DNA from: Byssothecium circinans
Lineage: Eukaryota; Ascomycota; Dothideomycetes; Pleosporales; Massarinaceae
Assembly: GCA_010015675.1 (NCBI GenBank)
Contig: ML976979.1
Span: forward strand, 369,926-433,925
Length of the DNA stretch: 64,000 nt
Direction: 5' to 3'
Shown here: positions 44,401 to 56,540 of the stretch, piece after piece
Numbering within the stretch: position 1 is the stretch's first letter
Layout: each line of letters begins with the position of its first letter
Notes under the pieces: model-generated
Told to the model about the DNA's origin: nothing
The model's input: the letters and a program-made list of their open reading frames with translations, nothing else
Databases searched by the model: none
Position numbers and translations under genes: made by a program

Positions 44401-47270
44401 CCAGCGACAAGTTTGCGCCGGCGCAGACTACGGACAGCGTGAGAGACTTGAGAGACGCGCGACACGCTACGATGCCGCCAGCGCGCCATCTCTCCAGAGA
44501 TCGGGGCTCCCGAGCCGAGATCTTCAAGTATAGACTGCACAGGAGTGACGTTTGTGTATGAACGTATTCTCATTCTACGAAGTCCCTGCGCTGGCCGAGG
44601 TGTTGCTATCATTGTCTTCGGCATCGGAGCAATGCCGGAAATTTGGCAAGCGGTGCAAGATGAAGATGTGCCGGAGAGATTTGATTTTGACAGCGCCCGG
44701 CATGACCTTGTTAGTAAACTTTTACAGAGAGGCAAAATACTAAGCTTGCCGTGGTCCCTGTAGATCAGCCGCGCTGCGGTGACGTCTTGCTGGGCACCTC
44801 GAAGAAGTTCGGCGGAGAAAGGAGAAGTGAGGTGGAGGCTTGAGGCTTGCAGGACCGAACTTCTCCAGATGGCAAACGGCGTATCCAACGCACCCACACT
44901 ATCAATGTCTCCTGCAGGTCGAGGGCTCTTTATCTTTGCTTGGATTGTGAGAGTGAGAGGGTTGCTTGCAGACGCTTGCAGATGGAGGGGTCGCAATGCA
45001 GATTAGCGGGCAGTCTAGAGATGCAGGTCATGATCATGCGGTGAGAGAAAGGAGGGGTAAAAAGAAAATGCTCTTCCAAATTCATGGCTTGCAGATGGCT
45101 TGCTTGAATTAAGTTTTGCCTCGCGATACCATCTGAAGAGGGTACGGCATGATCAAGTGCAGACGGCATAAAGGAGGCAGTCGCAGTGCGTAGACTCGAA
45201 CTTTTCAAACCCACTGCGGGTGAATACCATTGGAGGAATGTTTCGGCGGACGTAGAGATAGGCGGCTCTCGTGGAGGGTCATGCAACGGACAATAATTAG
45301 GATGCAGGTACGTTCAAATTACCACTGCATCATCTATCTCCCTAAACTGATCTGCAGAACCGGTTGTACATGAGGCCCCTGATTATGGCTTAGAAGCTCA
45401 AAATATATTAATTGTACATACATGCTTCACCCGTAAAAGATGACGTGCTGACTGCGGTTGACTGGCCATTATTTGTTGAACTGATAGCTGATCTGAAGAT
45501 AAGGTCCTAGTGCTCCTCCAAGCCATCTTCTCCGCATTTCGTCTATCACTGCCTAGTTATGGGGGCAAAACAAAGATGTTCGTCGGCCATCGCACGCTTG
45601 GGGCTAGGTCTCCATGATGAGAGGCGTCGGCATTCCCCTGCGTCAACTCAGCGACTCGCTAAATCATTGGTCGCCAACTGCGGACGCCCAGATTACGATA
45701 CCAAAGGCAGACTAGCCTCCTGTTCGAACTGCTGCGATGAAACACATGCTGCCAAATCCTAATCTTTCTGTTGTCGCTATCGAGGCCGTGACCGTGGACT
45801 CGAGATGCGCGTCTGGTGGCGGTGGGGAATAGCAGACGAAAGCACGTATGACGGCGCGGATTAAAGCTGGCGTACTGTTGCAGGCGTGGGTGTCGTTCAT
45901 TTCCTTTCCATCGCCGCGATTTCCGAAGTCGATCCCGCGGCGAGCGAGCGCCGGGCTGCGGCATCCCGCCAAGCCATCTGAGATGGAAGTTCACATCGCT
46001 TGCAGTTCGCATCGGCGAGTGAGCGGTTTCCTGGAGAACCAAGCATCTCCGCCATTGGCGCCGCACTGCCGCAGGATCTCTCTGCACTTGACGATGGCAA
46101 GCAAGCAATCAGGCAGGCAAAGGCTCGGGCAGCCAGCGGAGCATAAGCTGCAGACGTGAGATGGCACAGCGCCGCCGAGCTAGAACGTGTTGCCCTTAAA
46201 GGGCCATGTGCATTCCTCGATCACCGTCCCGTATCTCCAGTAGACTACTCATCTAAAGTGTCATCGGTGTCGTTGGTGTCGTCTCAGTCGTGGAGGCGCT
46301 GCTGACAGCAAACGGGCAGGCGAAATTTGCAATTGTTAGCAGCCTCGTGACTGTTGCCGTAGCCAGGTACAACTGGCGGCGTGTCAGGCGAAATGAGCGC
46401 TGATTGACAGAGGGGACGTCTCGCATCGATGTCCCTGATCAGACGCAAACAATAATCGGTCCCTGACCCGTCCACATCGGCAAGGGCTTGGTGGTGAGCG
46501 GCGAGCACAGGGCCAGCATCCAAAGGTAGCAACCGTGGTGGCCGTGGTGACCGACGACCGACGACCGTGGTGATTGCGCAGGTGGGTCGGTGCGGAGTGC
46601 TCAGTGTGGTGAGTGGCGGCGCTGGGATACTGCAGGGGCGTCCCGGCAGCGCAACTAGGAAAGAGCGTCTGTGCGCGCCCCAGCGTCGCTTCCCAAAAGC
46701 GTCGGCTTCCTTCACCCACCGGTACTCTCTCAAGTGCTCTGCATCACCACCCACCGCCGCCTTTCCACCCCCCCTCCTCCACCCTCCTCTCCTCCCCGCC
46801 CGCCGTTGGAACCCACGTCGCATTCGAAGGCTGCGGAGGCGCGCTTTCGATCGACTGCCGGTCTCTGTCCGTTCATTTCCTGTCATTCCTTAATCTTGGG
46901 TGTACTGGCTCTCATCCAACTCGACTCCTGCGACAGCCTCTCTACCCTCTACTCTCTACACCACGTATACTGTACGCGCCTACCTCAGCCTCTGTCAATC
47001 CGCGCTGCTGACCTGCATCGCCTCTAGTAGTAATCCGTCGGCACCTTGTACCTCGAGCGCGCCTGTTTCGTCTTAATCCCGCAGTGTCCGCTCTCGTAGC
47101 ACCTCATCAGAGCCGCCATCCAACCACACCCGCCTCGAGCACCGGCACCGCGACGCAAGCTGCCAATCCCACTTGCAAGCCAAGCAGATCGCGGCCTTGC
47201 GACACCCTAATTTCGTCAAGAGTGCCGCAGGCAGTTCATCGCGTCTCCAGGGACCATCGACTGCTTCAGA
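41401..47270. other. Gene-free stretch and leader of the 897-aa gene
   Basis: About 5.9 kb. Frames at 43410-44003 (-), 44370-44996 (-), 45659-46108 (-) and 46284-46886 (-) are open but show no domain, signal peptide or splice logic, and are mirrored by equally open frames on the other strand. A 13-bp direct repeat TACCGATCAGCAA occurs at 41533-41545 and 41596-41608. The last ~550 bp are C/T-rich (for example 46735-46805), typical of the promoter and 5' leader of the downstream gene. Confidence 0.5.
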
Positions 47271-49964
47271 ATGGCTCAAATTGCCCTGCCACGACAGCAG
47301 GTTACCCAGACCCAGCAATCACACTCTGCAGCAGTCGGCTCACCGCTCTACCAGCGTCGCCGCCAGTCGAATACCGGTTCCATTGAGCTGCTCCCGAATC
47401 CCGACTTCACTTTTCCCATGCGGCCAGACCGAACCTCGTCTGAACCCACCACGTCTGCGCTCAATGCACACCCAATGTCGCTCCAGGTGAACCCTACCGG
47501 TCGTCGTGGCTCGACTCCAGGACGAATGCGACAGAAGTCGGTCAACACACTGCCTGATTTCTCCTTCAACCCCGCTGGAACTACACAACCGCCCGCCGCC
47601 CCATCGAGCCCACCACACTCGCCCTTCTCCCTGTCGACGCCAACAACCCCGTCGAGAGCAATTGGCGGACACAGACGAGGTGGAAGCGAGTTCATTGGAG
47701 GCGATGGTCGTGTTGGAACAACAACGTTGCTGAGCACGAGCCCCACGAAGCTAGACGGTGTTGTGCCTCAACCCACTAGTATGCGTGTTGGCCCTCCCGC
47801 GGGACGACGCGGTCACGCCCACCGTCGATCAGGAGCGGTCTCTTCACATGACCTCACTACCATTATGAAGCCAACGGCTGTTCCAGCAGCTAGCGCTCCA
47901 GTGACGCCATTGGAAGGGCCCAAGTTTGCCTTTGGTCATTCTGTCAACAAGTCGATGTCGCAGCCGTCCTTGCGGGGCACTGCTCTACACGAAGACGTCG
48001 AAAGCACACCGCGACCACCGTCAAGAGCTCGCGTAGGCTTCTCTGATAAAGTGGAATACATCCGGCCGTTATCAACCATCTCTTCAGAGACCGAAACGTC
48101 TTTGTCGACTATCCGTGGGCATTCCGCAGCCAACAGCATATCGTCTGTACTTAGTTCTGGCGCTACAAGCCCAGCACCGAATGGTCGCCCTTCAATCAGC
48201 CCTACTAAACCTGCTAAAGAGGACAACGCGCGTCCAAGCACAGCCGGTGCCATTCTGGATATGCAGAAGAACCCTTACCTAGGAGCAGATCTTGCGAACC
48301 GCAAGCGTCCATCGTCCGCGGTCTCCCTCACACCCGTTGCTAGCCCAAACTCCCCAACGATCCCCCCGAAGCGCCGAAGCTTCTTTCGATTGGAGTCTCG
48401 ACGCAGCGACAACTCTGTGCTTACGCTTTCCAATGCATCCGATCCCACGCTTTCTGTTCCGCTTGATTCACCTCTTCCCTCGCCGGTGGGAGAGAATGGC
48501 GAGTATGCAGACGACAGCGACAAAGCGAAGAGCCGTAAGTCTAGCCGCACACCGAGGAAGGTCAAGTCATGGGCAAGTTCGATCATTCCGAAGAAATCGA
48601 AGAACAACAAGAAAGCAAAGGGCAGGGCTCCCACTCCTCCGCCTCGAGTAGTGCTCGACGTGGACGATACAGATGCATCCGAGGATCTCGACTTTGACGC
48701 CATTTTTGACGCGGACAACACAGTGACCATTGTTTCGCCTACAGAGGACGCTTTCCCGGAACAGAAGCCTCAAGCTGATTATACCTCGTGGCAGCCACGC
48801 GAATTCAAGCGTGTTGACTCTGACATTATGAGTCCAGTCATCGATCTGGATGCTGCGCTAGGACCTTTCAACACACCACAAGGGTCCAGTCCACGTCTGA
48901 GCCAACGTGGCTTTGCCGCCCATAGGCGAGCCATGCACAGCGCAGGAATCGTTTTGCAGAATCACCGCAGGACTGAGAGCGCACCCGAGCTTGTACCATT
49001 CGAGCTGAGGACCCTTGCTGTGCCTACCACTTCGACCATGGCGGATGTATTTGAGGAAGATGAACCAGAAGAGCAGACTGTGAAATCAGACCCCGCAGAC
49101 GTTTCAGAGGAACAAGAAGATGTTGAGGAGCCCAAGATCGAAGTCGTTGAAGCTGATAGCGTCCAGACCGGTTCGTCAATCAACTGGAACTTCGACGACG
49201 GTTTGGGCATCAAGCGCGCCGAGAAGCCTTGCAAGTCTGACCGGCGCGAGCCTGATTCTCCTCTCACGATCGAAGAAGAGCTTACTAGCAATGAGCAGTC
49301 AGCTGGGAATGATGTTGTGGAGGTTGTTGAAGACTTTGAGGAGCCCAGAACGTCGTCTCTGACGCACTCTTCCGACTCGACAATCACAATCCCGGCACCT
49401 GTGGACGAGACAAAGGAGCGTCAACCAGTTATGAATCTCTCTCTGCCACTCCCCCAGCAGAGCTTGATGACACCTGACACTATTGCTTCGTCTTTTTCCT
49501 CTCCGGATTACAGATCTAGCCAGGCTTCCTTCGATACTCCTCGATTAGGTACCGCGGCCTCTTCGATGACGGATTATCCAGCTATGCCTTCACCACGGTT
49601 TGGAGAACCTGGACCGGAAATGCGTATTTCTGTGGATGACGTGCCATCCCTGACGTCGTCTAGATCGACCACCAGTGCAATGCACAACGTATTCTCTCTC
49701 GGCAGTCCTCGTCGGCCTGGCGATCGCTCATCGTCTCTCTGCTCTGTCCCCAGCGACGGCGAATCTCACCGCCGCAAGCGTTCCAGCATTGCAAGCCTCT
49801 CGCGACTGATTAATAGTTCGTCCTTCAGAGAAGGCAGCAAACTTGCCCAGGAAATGCGACCTCAATCTGAGTATCTGGAGCCCACGCACAAAGAAAAGAA
49901 GAAACACAAGCGGCTCAGCAAGCTGATGCAGTTCTGGAAATCCAAGGACTCGTCACGGACCTGA
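47271..49964 (+). CDS. Large proline/serine-rich disordered protein ('cell wall proline rich protein' type)
   Basis: Single exon, 897 aa, ATG 47271 (MAQIALPRQQVTQTQQ), TGA at 49962-49964. Rich in S, P and T throughout. Recognisable blocks: LLPNPDFTFPMRP, PKFAFGHSVNKSMSQPSLRG, ARVGFSDKVEYIRPLST, PPKRRSFFRLESRRSDNSVL, a basic segment KVKSWASSIIPKKSKNNKK, acidic stretches (DVDDTDASEDLDFDAIFDAD), and a basic, aromatic C-terminus HKRLSKLMQFWKSKDSSRT. Similar fungal proteins are, to my recollection, annotated as cell wall proline-rich proteins. The name fits poorly here: there is no signal peptide, membrane segment or GPI signal, and the many SP/TP sites plus basic patches point to an intracellular, phosphorylated, possibly membrane-peripheral scaffold. 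Expression and existence look solid; function unknown. Confidence 0.85.
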   Translation: MAQIALPRQQVTQTQQSHSAAVGSPLYQRRRQSNTGSIELLPNPDFTFPMRPDRTSSEPTTSALNAHPMSLQVNPTGRRGSTPGRMRQKSVNTLPDFSFNPAGTTQPPAAPSSPPHSPFSLSTPTTPSRAIGGHRRGGSEFIGGDGRVGTTTLLSTSPTKLDGVVPQPTSMRVGPPAGRRGHAHRRSGAVSSHDLTTIMKPTAVPAASAPVTPLEGPKFAFGHSVNKSMSQPSLRGTALHEDVESTPRPPSRARVGFSDKVEYIRPLSTISSETETSLSTIRGHSAANSISSVLSSGATSPAPNGRPSISPTKPAKEDNARPSTAGAILDMQKNPYLGADLANRKRPSSAVSLTPVASPNSPTIPPKRRSFFRLESRRSDNSVLTLSNASDPTLSVPLDSPLPSPVGENGEYADDSDKAKSRKSSRTPRKVKSWASSIIPKKSKNNKKAKGRAPTPPPRVVLDVDDTDASEDLDFDAIFDADNTVTIVSPTEDAFPEQKPQADYTSWQPREFKRVDSDIMSPVIDLDAALGPFNTPQGSSPRLSQRGFAAHRRAMHSAGIVLQNHRRTESAPELVPFELRTLAVPTTSTMADVFEEDEPEEQTVKSDPADVSEEQEDVEEPKIEVVEADSVQTGSSINWNFDDGLGIKRAEKPCKSDRREPDSPLTIEEELTSNEQSAGNDVVEVVEDFEEPRTSSLTHSSDSTITIPAPVDETKERQPVMNLSLPLPQQSLMTPDTIASSFSSPDYRSSQASFDTPRLGTAASSMTDYPAMPSPRFGEPGPEMRISVDDVPSLTSSRSTTSAMHNVFSLGSPRRPGDRSSSLCSVPSDGESHRRKRSSIASLSRLINSSSFREGSKLAQEMRPQSEYLEPTHKEKKKHKRLSKLMQFWKSKDSSRT

Positions 49965-52161
49965 ACGTATACACGACTCCTACAGCCATACTCTCCACAT
50001 CCCTTGCCATTCTCCAAAAAGTTGGCAGCAGTCGCTTCATTCGCGACTGCATGTTGATGGCACGATCTCACGGATTACCGAGCACACACATTTCCTCTTT
50101 CTTTCTCGCATGACTACGGAGTTTGACTGCGAGGCTACGAATCCTCTTTAATGGCGTATACTGCGATGCATTTCTCTCTTCTTGAACGCGATCCGGATCA
50201 GCACCACACTCATTTTCCTTTCGCATAACATATATCCCTTTCCTTCTTCATTGCTCTTGCCAAAATGCTAGGAGGATGGGTATCCAGAGAATTTCTCGAC
50301 TTGGAGGAATACATCCTATGGGAATATCTTGACTGGTACCGGCGGAGGGTCTTTACCACCCACATGACACTTTCCTTTTGCTCTGTCATTTCATTGTTCT
50401 CGTTCATGCCACAACATTTCCCTTTTCCTTGATCCGATTGCACACAACATATTCCCTCGATTTGGCATCCACACATTATGCCTTCGAAGCGCTACCAGCG
50501 CGAGCGATGAGACGGAGTCTTGAAAGACTTTCTCACGAACGATGAAAATAGCTTTTTTCCCTTTCTTTTTTTCTTTTCTTCACTTCTTGGGCTGGCAGCA
50601 CAGCGAGACGGACATGAGACGGAACCAAGGGCCTGAGTTTGAGGTTCTGCATGACGATCTGACTTTGTCGGGTCTTTTTCACAAGAAGACTACAGACGGG
50701 TTTTTGCTAATGTGCATGGAATGGAATGGTGGAACTGCAATCTTTTGGTGATGGTTTTGAGACAGGAATCTATCACCGGAGCACTTGCTTGAGTTGAGCT
50801 GGAGGGATTTAGATAGCAGACACATCAATGCAAATATTGACCACATCTCAGTATTCTCTCTCCTGCGACTGTCTCCGATCTAACTTTCGCTACTCGTTGT
50901 AGCTAAATGCTTCGACTATACTGCAGTCGACGCGCAAGCAAGCACTATTACCACGTGCTGCCATATGTGCCTGACCCAAGTGCCGGCTAAGGTGAAGATG
51001 TACCCGCTTTCCGCTTTCCCCTCAAGCCCTTGTGCATGTGCTTGTCCTTACCTCGTCTCCAGGTTTTGGTTTCGCGTTCGGGCATCCCCAAGCCCTCCCA
51101 ATAAATCACCCAGCTACGCGAAGTACACAGCCACAGCTCGCTCGCTCCAATTCATGAAACGAGGAGCTCGGAGAGAGAAATTCCAGGCTAAGATTGAAGG
51201 AGTGTCGACTCCAGCTAGCTCCGACTCCCGAGTCAGTTCATTCATTCATTGCGTGCGTCTTATCGTCTCGTATCGCATCGCATCACATCGCATGCACACG
51301 CACGCGTGTGATGATGTCGTATCGGTGTACCCCGGAGCCGCTTGCGAATAATGGATGCGGGTTCTGACTCTCCTTGAGACCCTGAGCTGGAGAGACGGGC
51401 CGTGTGATATGCTCCGCCTATAGCGGTACTGTATGATAAGACGGACGGATTTATTATTTGTTAATGAGGTGGGTTGTAGATCATACAGGGTGATGTGATG
51501 GGTGCGTGCGTGTGTGAGGAAGGAAGGATGGATGGATGGATGGGGGTTGGTGTGGGTTGGGGCGGTGGTCCTTGTATTTCCGTGCTTACGTGCTTACGTA
51601 TGCACTTACGGGTCTGGGTGGATGCGGGGGATTGTTGGATGGATGGGATGGGGACCGGAGGTTATTATTATTATTATTATTTTCTTGGAGGGATTCGTAT
51701 TGTGGGAATGGAGAGAAATGGAATGGAGCATAAGGAGCTCATGATGGTAAATTTGTGTATTAAACAGACTGGTCAGTCTCTGTTACGGAATAGTTTTCTT
51801 CTTGACCTTTTGAAACTGACCATCATTGTTATTCTAGGATTGGGCGTGACGGGACGGAAGGACATGGACTTGGTACAAGCATGCGTTGAAGAGCGTGTAG
51901 ATACCGTAGCTAGGAACTAAGATGGTCGCGCAAAAGTACCAGCTATCAACAACGATGATATCAATTTCTTCATCTTTTAAAAACAGCTAGAATTCAGTTC
52001 ATTCAAGTAACTTGAGGAATGACGCTATCCTGTTCCTAGTTAGCGTGCGTAACCTGAGAGCACCACTTGGCATCACCGAACGTCGAACAGAACTCGCGAT
52101 AGCTCCAGCAAAGCACCACAACGTATATCAAGCCTTTCATACCAATTCGAATATAGAAACC
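49965..52161. other. Intergenic with simple repeats
   Basis: About 2.2 kb. The first part is the 3' flank of the 897-aa gene, with stretches of T/C. Simple repeats lie at about 51519-51545 (GGAA/GGAT units) and 51662-51682 (TTA units), with repeated CTTACGT words near 51585-51612. The plus-strand frame 51495-51920 reads through these repeats and is not called. No gene is supported. Confidence 0.55.
51662..51682. repeat. TTA microsatellite
   Basis: About seven uninterrupted TTA units following a G-rich stretch. A GGAT/GGAA tract lies 120-140 bp upstream at about 51519-51545. Both are simple-sequence repeats in intergenic DNA. Confidence 0.85.
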
Positions 52162-54104
52162 ATGGCCGACGAAGAGAAAGAGAAAGCCGAAAAGGTCGCC
52201 GCGGCCAAGAAGAGGGTAGGTAGTCCGCTGAAACGTCTCTTGAGCTTACGAGGAGGAAGCGCGAGTAGAAGTGGCGACGAAAGCTCGAGCTCCGCGACTG
52301 GGTTTGCGAATCTTTTGGCGGTAGTAGAGTTTGAGCTGCGATCATGAATGAACAGTATGCTAATGTGGAGGCCATAGTACGAGCAATTGAAGAAGCAGAA
52401 AGCGAAGAAAGCAGGAGGTGCAAAGAAGAAGGAAGCGGAAGCGTCCGCAGCGACCGAGAAAGCAGAAGAGAAGACAGAAGAACTAGCGCCCGAATCCGTC
52501 GAAGCTACTAGCCCTTCTCCCGGTCCGGTCGAGGACGACGAGCCATCCGAGCTACCGCAGGCGAAGTCCTCACATGGTCGTAAACCGTCCGTCGCTGTCG
52601 AATCGCGACAGCGATCAGCGTCTTTCTATCGCGGAGGTGCGTCTGGGACACCGACAAGCCCGACGGCAATTACTCCGGGTGGTGGAGTGACGGGCGATAT
52701 ATACAGAGAGCAGGCGCAGAGGATTGAGGAGCTGGAGAGGGAAAACAAGAGGTTAGCGGGTGAGGTGGAAGAGGGGCAGACGAGATGGAAGAAAGGCGAG
52801 GAAGAGCTGGAGGAGTTGAGGGAAGGGAGGGGTGATGTTGCGCTTGCGGTTGAGAGGGGGAAGGAGGCGGAGAAGCTGGTGAGCGAAGATTGCGTTGTCA
52901 TCGTTGTATCAAGGACTAATCAGATAGCTAGAGATCCGAGGTTGAGTCGCTCAAAAGACAACTATCGCAACTCCAGACGCAGACCTCGAAGAATAACCGA
53001 AAAGTCTCCACCGCATCTCCCAGCCAAACCGCCTCCATCGATGACCTAAACGCTCAAGTTGCTTCGAAGTCCGCTACAATTGAGTCGTTGGAACTCGAGA
53101 TATCGAACTTGAACAAGCAATTTGCGGATCAGACAAGCAAAAACAACGAGCTTCAGGGCAAGATCTCCGCCCTAGAAACCTCTCTCCAAAAGGCAGAGCA
53201 AGAAGCCAGTACCGTCAAGACCGAGCTCTCGGACCTAAAAACCAACCTCGACAAAGCGAGCGATCAGGCTGCAAAAGATGGCTCAGATCGCGACTCAGCA
53301 CAAACCCGTATCGCCCAAATGGAAGCCGAGCTCGGCGCTGCGAACCGCAAAGCATCCGATTCGCTCTCTCGCGCCGAGCTTCTAGAAAAGAAAGTAGAAA
53401 CATTAACCCAACTGCACCGCGACAACGATGCCCGCAACCAAACCCGCCTCCAAGAGCACAAGAAGATCGAACGCGAAGCCGCCGAGCTACGAACCCGCGT
53501 AACAGGTCTTTCCAATGAGAATGCGCGCCTTCGCGAAGCCGAGCAGCGGCGCCGAAAAGTTGACCTTGGGGCTATTGAAGATAGTAGCGTACAAGAACTC
53601 GTCGACGAAGAGCGCGACCGCCTCCTAGTCAAGGTCCGCGAACTCGAAGAAGAAAACTTCGAACTCCGACGCGGCGTATGGCGCGACAAGCGTGCCGCTC
53701 TTCAACCCGGCATCGACGACCCCGACACTTCCTTCGACGACATCGATCTTTCCGGCACCACGCCGACCTCGCGTCGCGCCTCTAACCGCCAAACTTCGTC
53801 CTTCCAGGACGTCATCCAATCCGGTATCTCGGCCTTTACGGGCCGTCAGCATCCCCATGCACCGCCGCACCGGCGAAGCGACGCAGCGGACAAGGCAAGG
53901 CCGAGGCAGGAGTCTTTGGCTAGTCTGGATTCGATAGATGATTTTGAGTTTGATGAGGAGGCTTTCAAGAAGGCGCAGGAGGAGGAGAACCGGAAGAGGA
54001 TTGAGAGGGTTAGGGAGATCAAGAGGGGCTTGGAGGGGTATCGGGGATGGAGGGTTGATGTTGTCGATGTTAGGGTCGGGATGGGTGGTGTTTTTGATAT
54101 CTAA
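52162..54104 (+). CDS. Long coiled-coil protein ('M protein repeat' type)
   Basis: Three exons: 52162-52215, 52378-52878 and 52932-54104, with introns of 162 bp (donor GTAGGT, branch GCTAAT) and 53 bp (donor GTGAGC, branch ACTAAT); 575 aa. Junctions are in frame: AAKKR|YEQLKKQKAKK and EAEKL|RSEVESLKRQL. After a K/E/A-rich start and an S/P linker with SRQRSASFYRGG, the protein is predominantly heptad coiled coil from IYREQAQRIEELERENKRLA to about residue 430. A C-terminal tail with acidic and basic clusters follows (DSIDDFEFDEEAFKKAQEEE, NRKRIERVREIKRGLEGYRG) and ends GMGGVFDI. Such proteins usually act as tethers at Golgi, microtubule or septal structures. I cannot assign which. The fungal name 'M protein repeat protein' is from memory and reflects only the coiled coil. 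Confidence 0.88.
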
Positions 54105-54926
54105 GTGACTGGATGAGGGCGGCGATTGCTTGAGATGGCACGGGAAGAAATGAAGGTTGGTGGGGTGTCTGTGGGCTTGTATGAGTAGTAGAGTATAGAT
54201 AGATCGCGAAGACGTACAACATGCCATCTCAATGCTGCACTTACGATATCTCAGCCCGTGACAAGGAAGACGCGTAGGTGGTAAGGACGAAAAAGTTCAA
54301 AGGCAAGCTGCTTACTAGCAACATAATCTCTGCATCGCTAAGCCGACACTAAAACCCTCTCCTTCCGCTAGTCACGTGGTCTCTTCTCCCCCTTAAAAAG
54401 TGTTCCAAAAATTGCCAAAAATTGCCAAAAATCGATCTCTATTTCCGCTTGGAACTCTACTGTACCAACAGCGCCAGACCAGTACTCCATCTCCACGTTA
54501 TGCAGCTTTACCTTAAGACTATACTAAGCCGGGCTTGGAGGACGACAAGTCACCTCAAGAGCGTTGAAGAACCTATGAGCTTGCAAAAGTGAAAGCATTG
54601 GATAGAATTGTATGATCACTTAGTCTAAGGAAGAGGAATTAGTGGGAAAGAAGTGGATGCATGTTTCATTCAATTCATGCTGCACAGTTCCTACCCATGA
54701 TCCGTGTCGAAGCCACGATATGTTGAGCCACTCGGCTCGTGTCCGCATCTGTGTCGATGCCGCTAGAATTCTGCACCATAATATATGAATTCCAAAAGCC
54801 CATGTGGTGAAACGCACTGTCGGCCGTGCATTATTCTAGGAAATGTGCATGCCATACCCATTCCCGGAAGCAGTCGCTAAATGCCCCCTAAAAAATACAT
54901 ATACAGTGAATATAAAGAGCCATCTC
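54105..54926. other. Convergent intergenic region with a triple 10-bp repeat
   Basis: About 820 bp between the 3' ends of the coiled-coil gene and the orphan membrane-protein gene. The decamer CCAAAAATTG is repeated at 54405-54414, 54415-54424 and, with one change, 54425-54434. No gene is seen. Confidence 0.6.
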
Positions 54927-56540
54927 CTAAGTTTCCAGGTCTTCCTCGACAACAGACCAGTCGGACCTAGGCTCGGAATTCAGGTCTGTATCTGAATCCA
55001 GAGAACAGTCCGAGCCGGCCTCGGAGCCCGGGTCAATATCCGACCCCGAATCCACGTTCATTGCCACCAACACCTGTTCAATGTCTTCCTGGAGTGTCGT
55101 CGTAAGCGATAACTTCAACGGAGATGGCTTGGGTTTGTTTGAGGACGAAGTGGGCGAGACCTTGGCCGGAGAACAAAGTTGATCGCTTTTATCGGACGAT
55201 GGAAGTGGAACGGCCGAGGAGGAATCCCGAGAAGCAGGGTGGTCGCCCGTGGATCGAAGGATGCTGTATAACTCTTTGATTGCGTCGACGACGTTGCCAA
55301 TATTTTCCTCTGGCATCGGAGTGAGGAAGAAGAGCACCATGCCGATACCAACAATGATGAAGGTATCAATGTACCACAATGTGAGCCACCGCATAATTCC
55401 GTTACCATCTGGTAGAGATGTAGCAAAGAATCCGCCCAATCGTACCACACAGAGTATGGTTTGGACGACCAAGAGGCGAACATTACGAACCCGAGGGATA
55501 CAACGAGAACAATGTACGGTTGCTACCTGGTTGGCACATTGGTACAGGAGATCCATAAGGGGATGTTCAGAAGAACACGGTGGGTTGGAGAAATCCTCAA
55601 CGATGACGAAGATGGAGACCACCGCCTGGGCTATAAGAAGACGTGTGAAAACCTTCGTGACCATGCATAACGACTTGCAGGTGCCGAAGAGGAAGGTTTC
55701 AATGCGTAAAACACGCTTCCAGGCCGCTTCAACTTTCTGTTTTGAAGTTGTTCGGTCGGCAGACGAGCTGCTGGGAGCGTTGTACGACAGACGGCAAACC
55801 GGTCCGGAGCAGTCAAGACTGAAGCTAGGCGGCATGTGGAGCAATTCATGGGCAATGCCTTGGGCCTCTTTCTGTGAAGCAAGCACATCCTCCGCTGGAC
55901 CAAGAGTCTTGACGTCGTCCTTTCGTATGACAACGTCTGCAAACCAGCTCACGATATTGACACCAGCATCCTTAACCCAACGAGCGACATCTCCCATCTT
56001 CGTGACCGTCAAGCGTAATAGTATCTTCAGGTGCGGGCTATGGACCAACGGCGAAAACATGATTTTCCCGCAGTTGTCCTCCGCCCAATCAATCGTGCTG
56101 TTCAATACGTCCGGATACTCTTGGTATGGTACGACGTCCAAATAATGAGCATCAGCCAAGGTGATCGCTCGAGCCAGGCACTCCTTGTGCGTCTCAAAGG
56201 AGCGGCGGTGAAGAGATTGGGAAAGAAGGGACCGAAGACGGCCGTGTACGAACTGGTCCTGCATGTGGCTGTCTTTCAGGGCGTAGTATCGCGCCGCCGC
56301 TGCGTCGAGATCAGCTTCGAAGATGCCAATGACGCCATGGAGACCTAGTTGTAGGTTGATGAGACCGATGAGCAGCCATGTCAGGCAAGCAAGGATAACG
56401 AAAAGGGGTCTCCGGGTGCGTGAGGCCTTGTTATTGCCCAGATTCTTCAGAAAGCGCCCGGGTGGGAGCCCGCGGCAAGGTTCGACTCCATCAATTGATT
56501 CGTCGTCACAGCAGTCCATTGTTGACGTTGTCAATGCCAT
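54927..56540 (-). CDS. Orphan multi-pass membrane protein with acidic C-terminal tail
   Basis: Single-exon model of 537 aa from ATG 56540 (MALTTSTMDCCDDESIDGVE). The frame is open upstream to 57059, but that part has leader-like composition, so I prefer the internal start. Hydrophobic segments: PLFVILACLTWLLIGLINL near residue 50; FTRLLIAQAVVSIFVIV in the second half; LLVVQTILCVVRLGGFFATSL; and YIDTFIIVGIGMVLFFL. A ~200-residue mostly polar region with several cysteines (including LDCSGPVCRLSY) separates TM1 from TM2. The tail is S/P-rich and then strongly acidic (SGSDIDPGSEAGSDCSLDSD). No family is recognised. The layout (single TM, large loop, three TMs, cytosolic acidic tail) would suit a plasma-membrane or ER protein restricted to related fungi. 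Confidence 0.7.
   Translation of the reverse strand: MALTTSTMDCCDDESIDGVEPCRGLPPGRFLKNLGNNKASRTRRPLFVILACLTWLLIGLINLQLGLHGVIGIFEADLDAAAARYYALKDSHMQDQFVHGRLRSLLSQSLHRRSFETHKECLARAITLADAHYLDVVPYQEYPDVLNSTIDWAEDNCGKIMFSPLVHSPHLKILLRLTVTKMGDVARWVKDAGVNIVSWFADVVIRKDDVKTLGPAEDVLASQKEAQGIAHELLHMPPSFSLDCSGPVCRLSYNAPSSSSADRTTSKQKVEAAWKRVLRIETFLFGTCKSLCMVTKVFTRLLIAQAVVSIFVIVEDFSNPPCSSEHPLMDLLYQCANQVATVHCSRCIPRVRNVRLLVVQTILCVVRLGGFFATSLPDGNGIMRWLTLWYIDTFIIVGIGMVLFFLTPMPEENIGNVVDAIKELYSILRSTGDHPASRDSSSAVPLPSSDKSDQLCSPAKVSPTSSSNKPKPSPLKLSLTTTLQEDIEQVLVAMNVDSGSDIDPGSEAGSDCSLDSDTDLNSEPRSDWSVVEEDLET

Noticed and set aside
44370..44996. 208-codon minus-strand frame
   Set aside because: Composition is S/R/L-rich without domain; no support beyond openness.
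51495..51920. 141-codon plus-strand frame
   Set aside because: It reads through the GGAT and TTA simple repeats, giving MDGWMG- and YYYYY-type artefact sequence.
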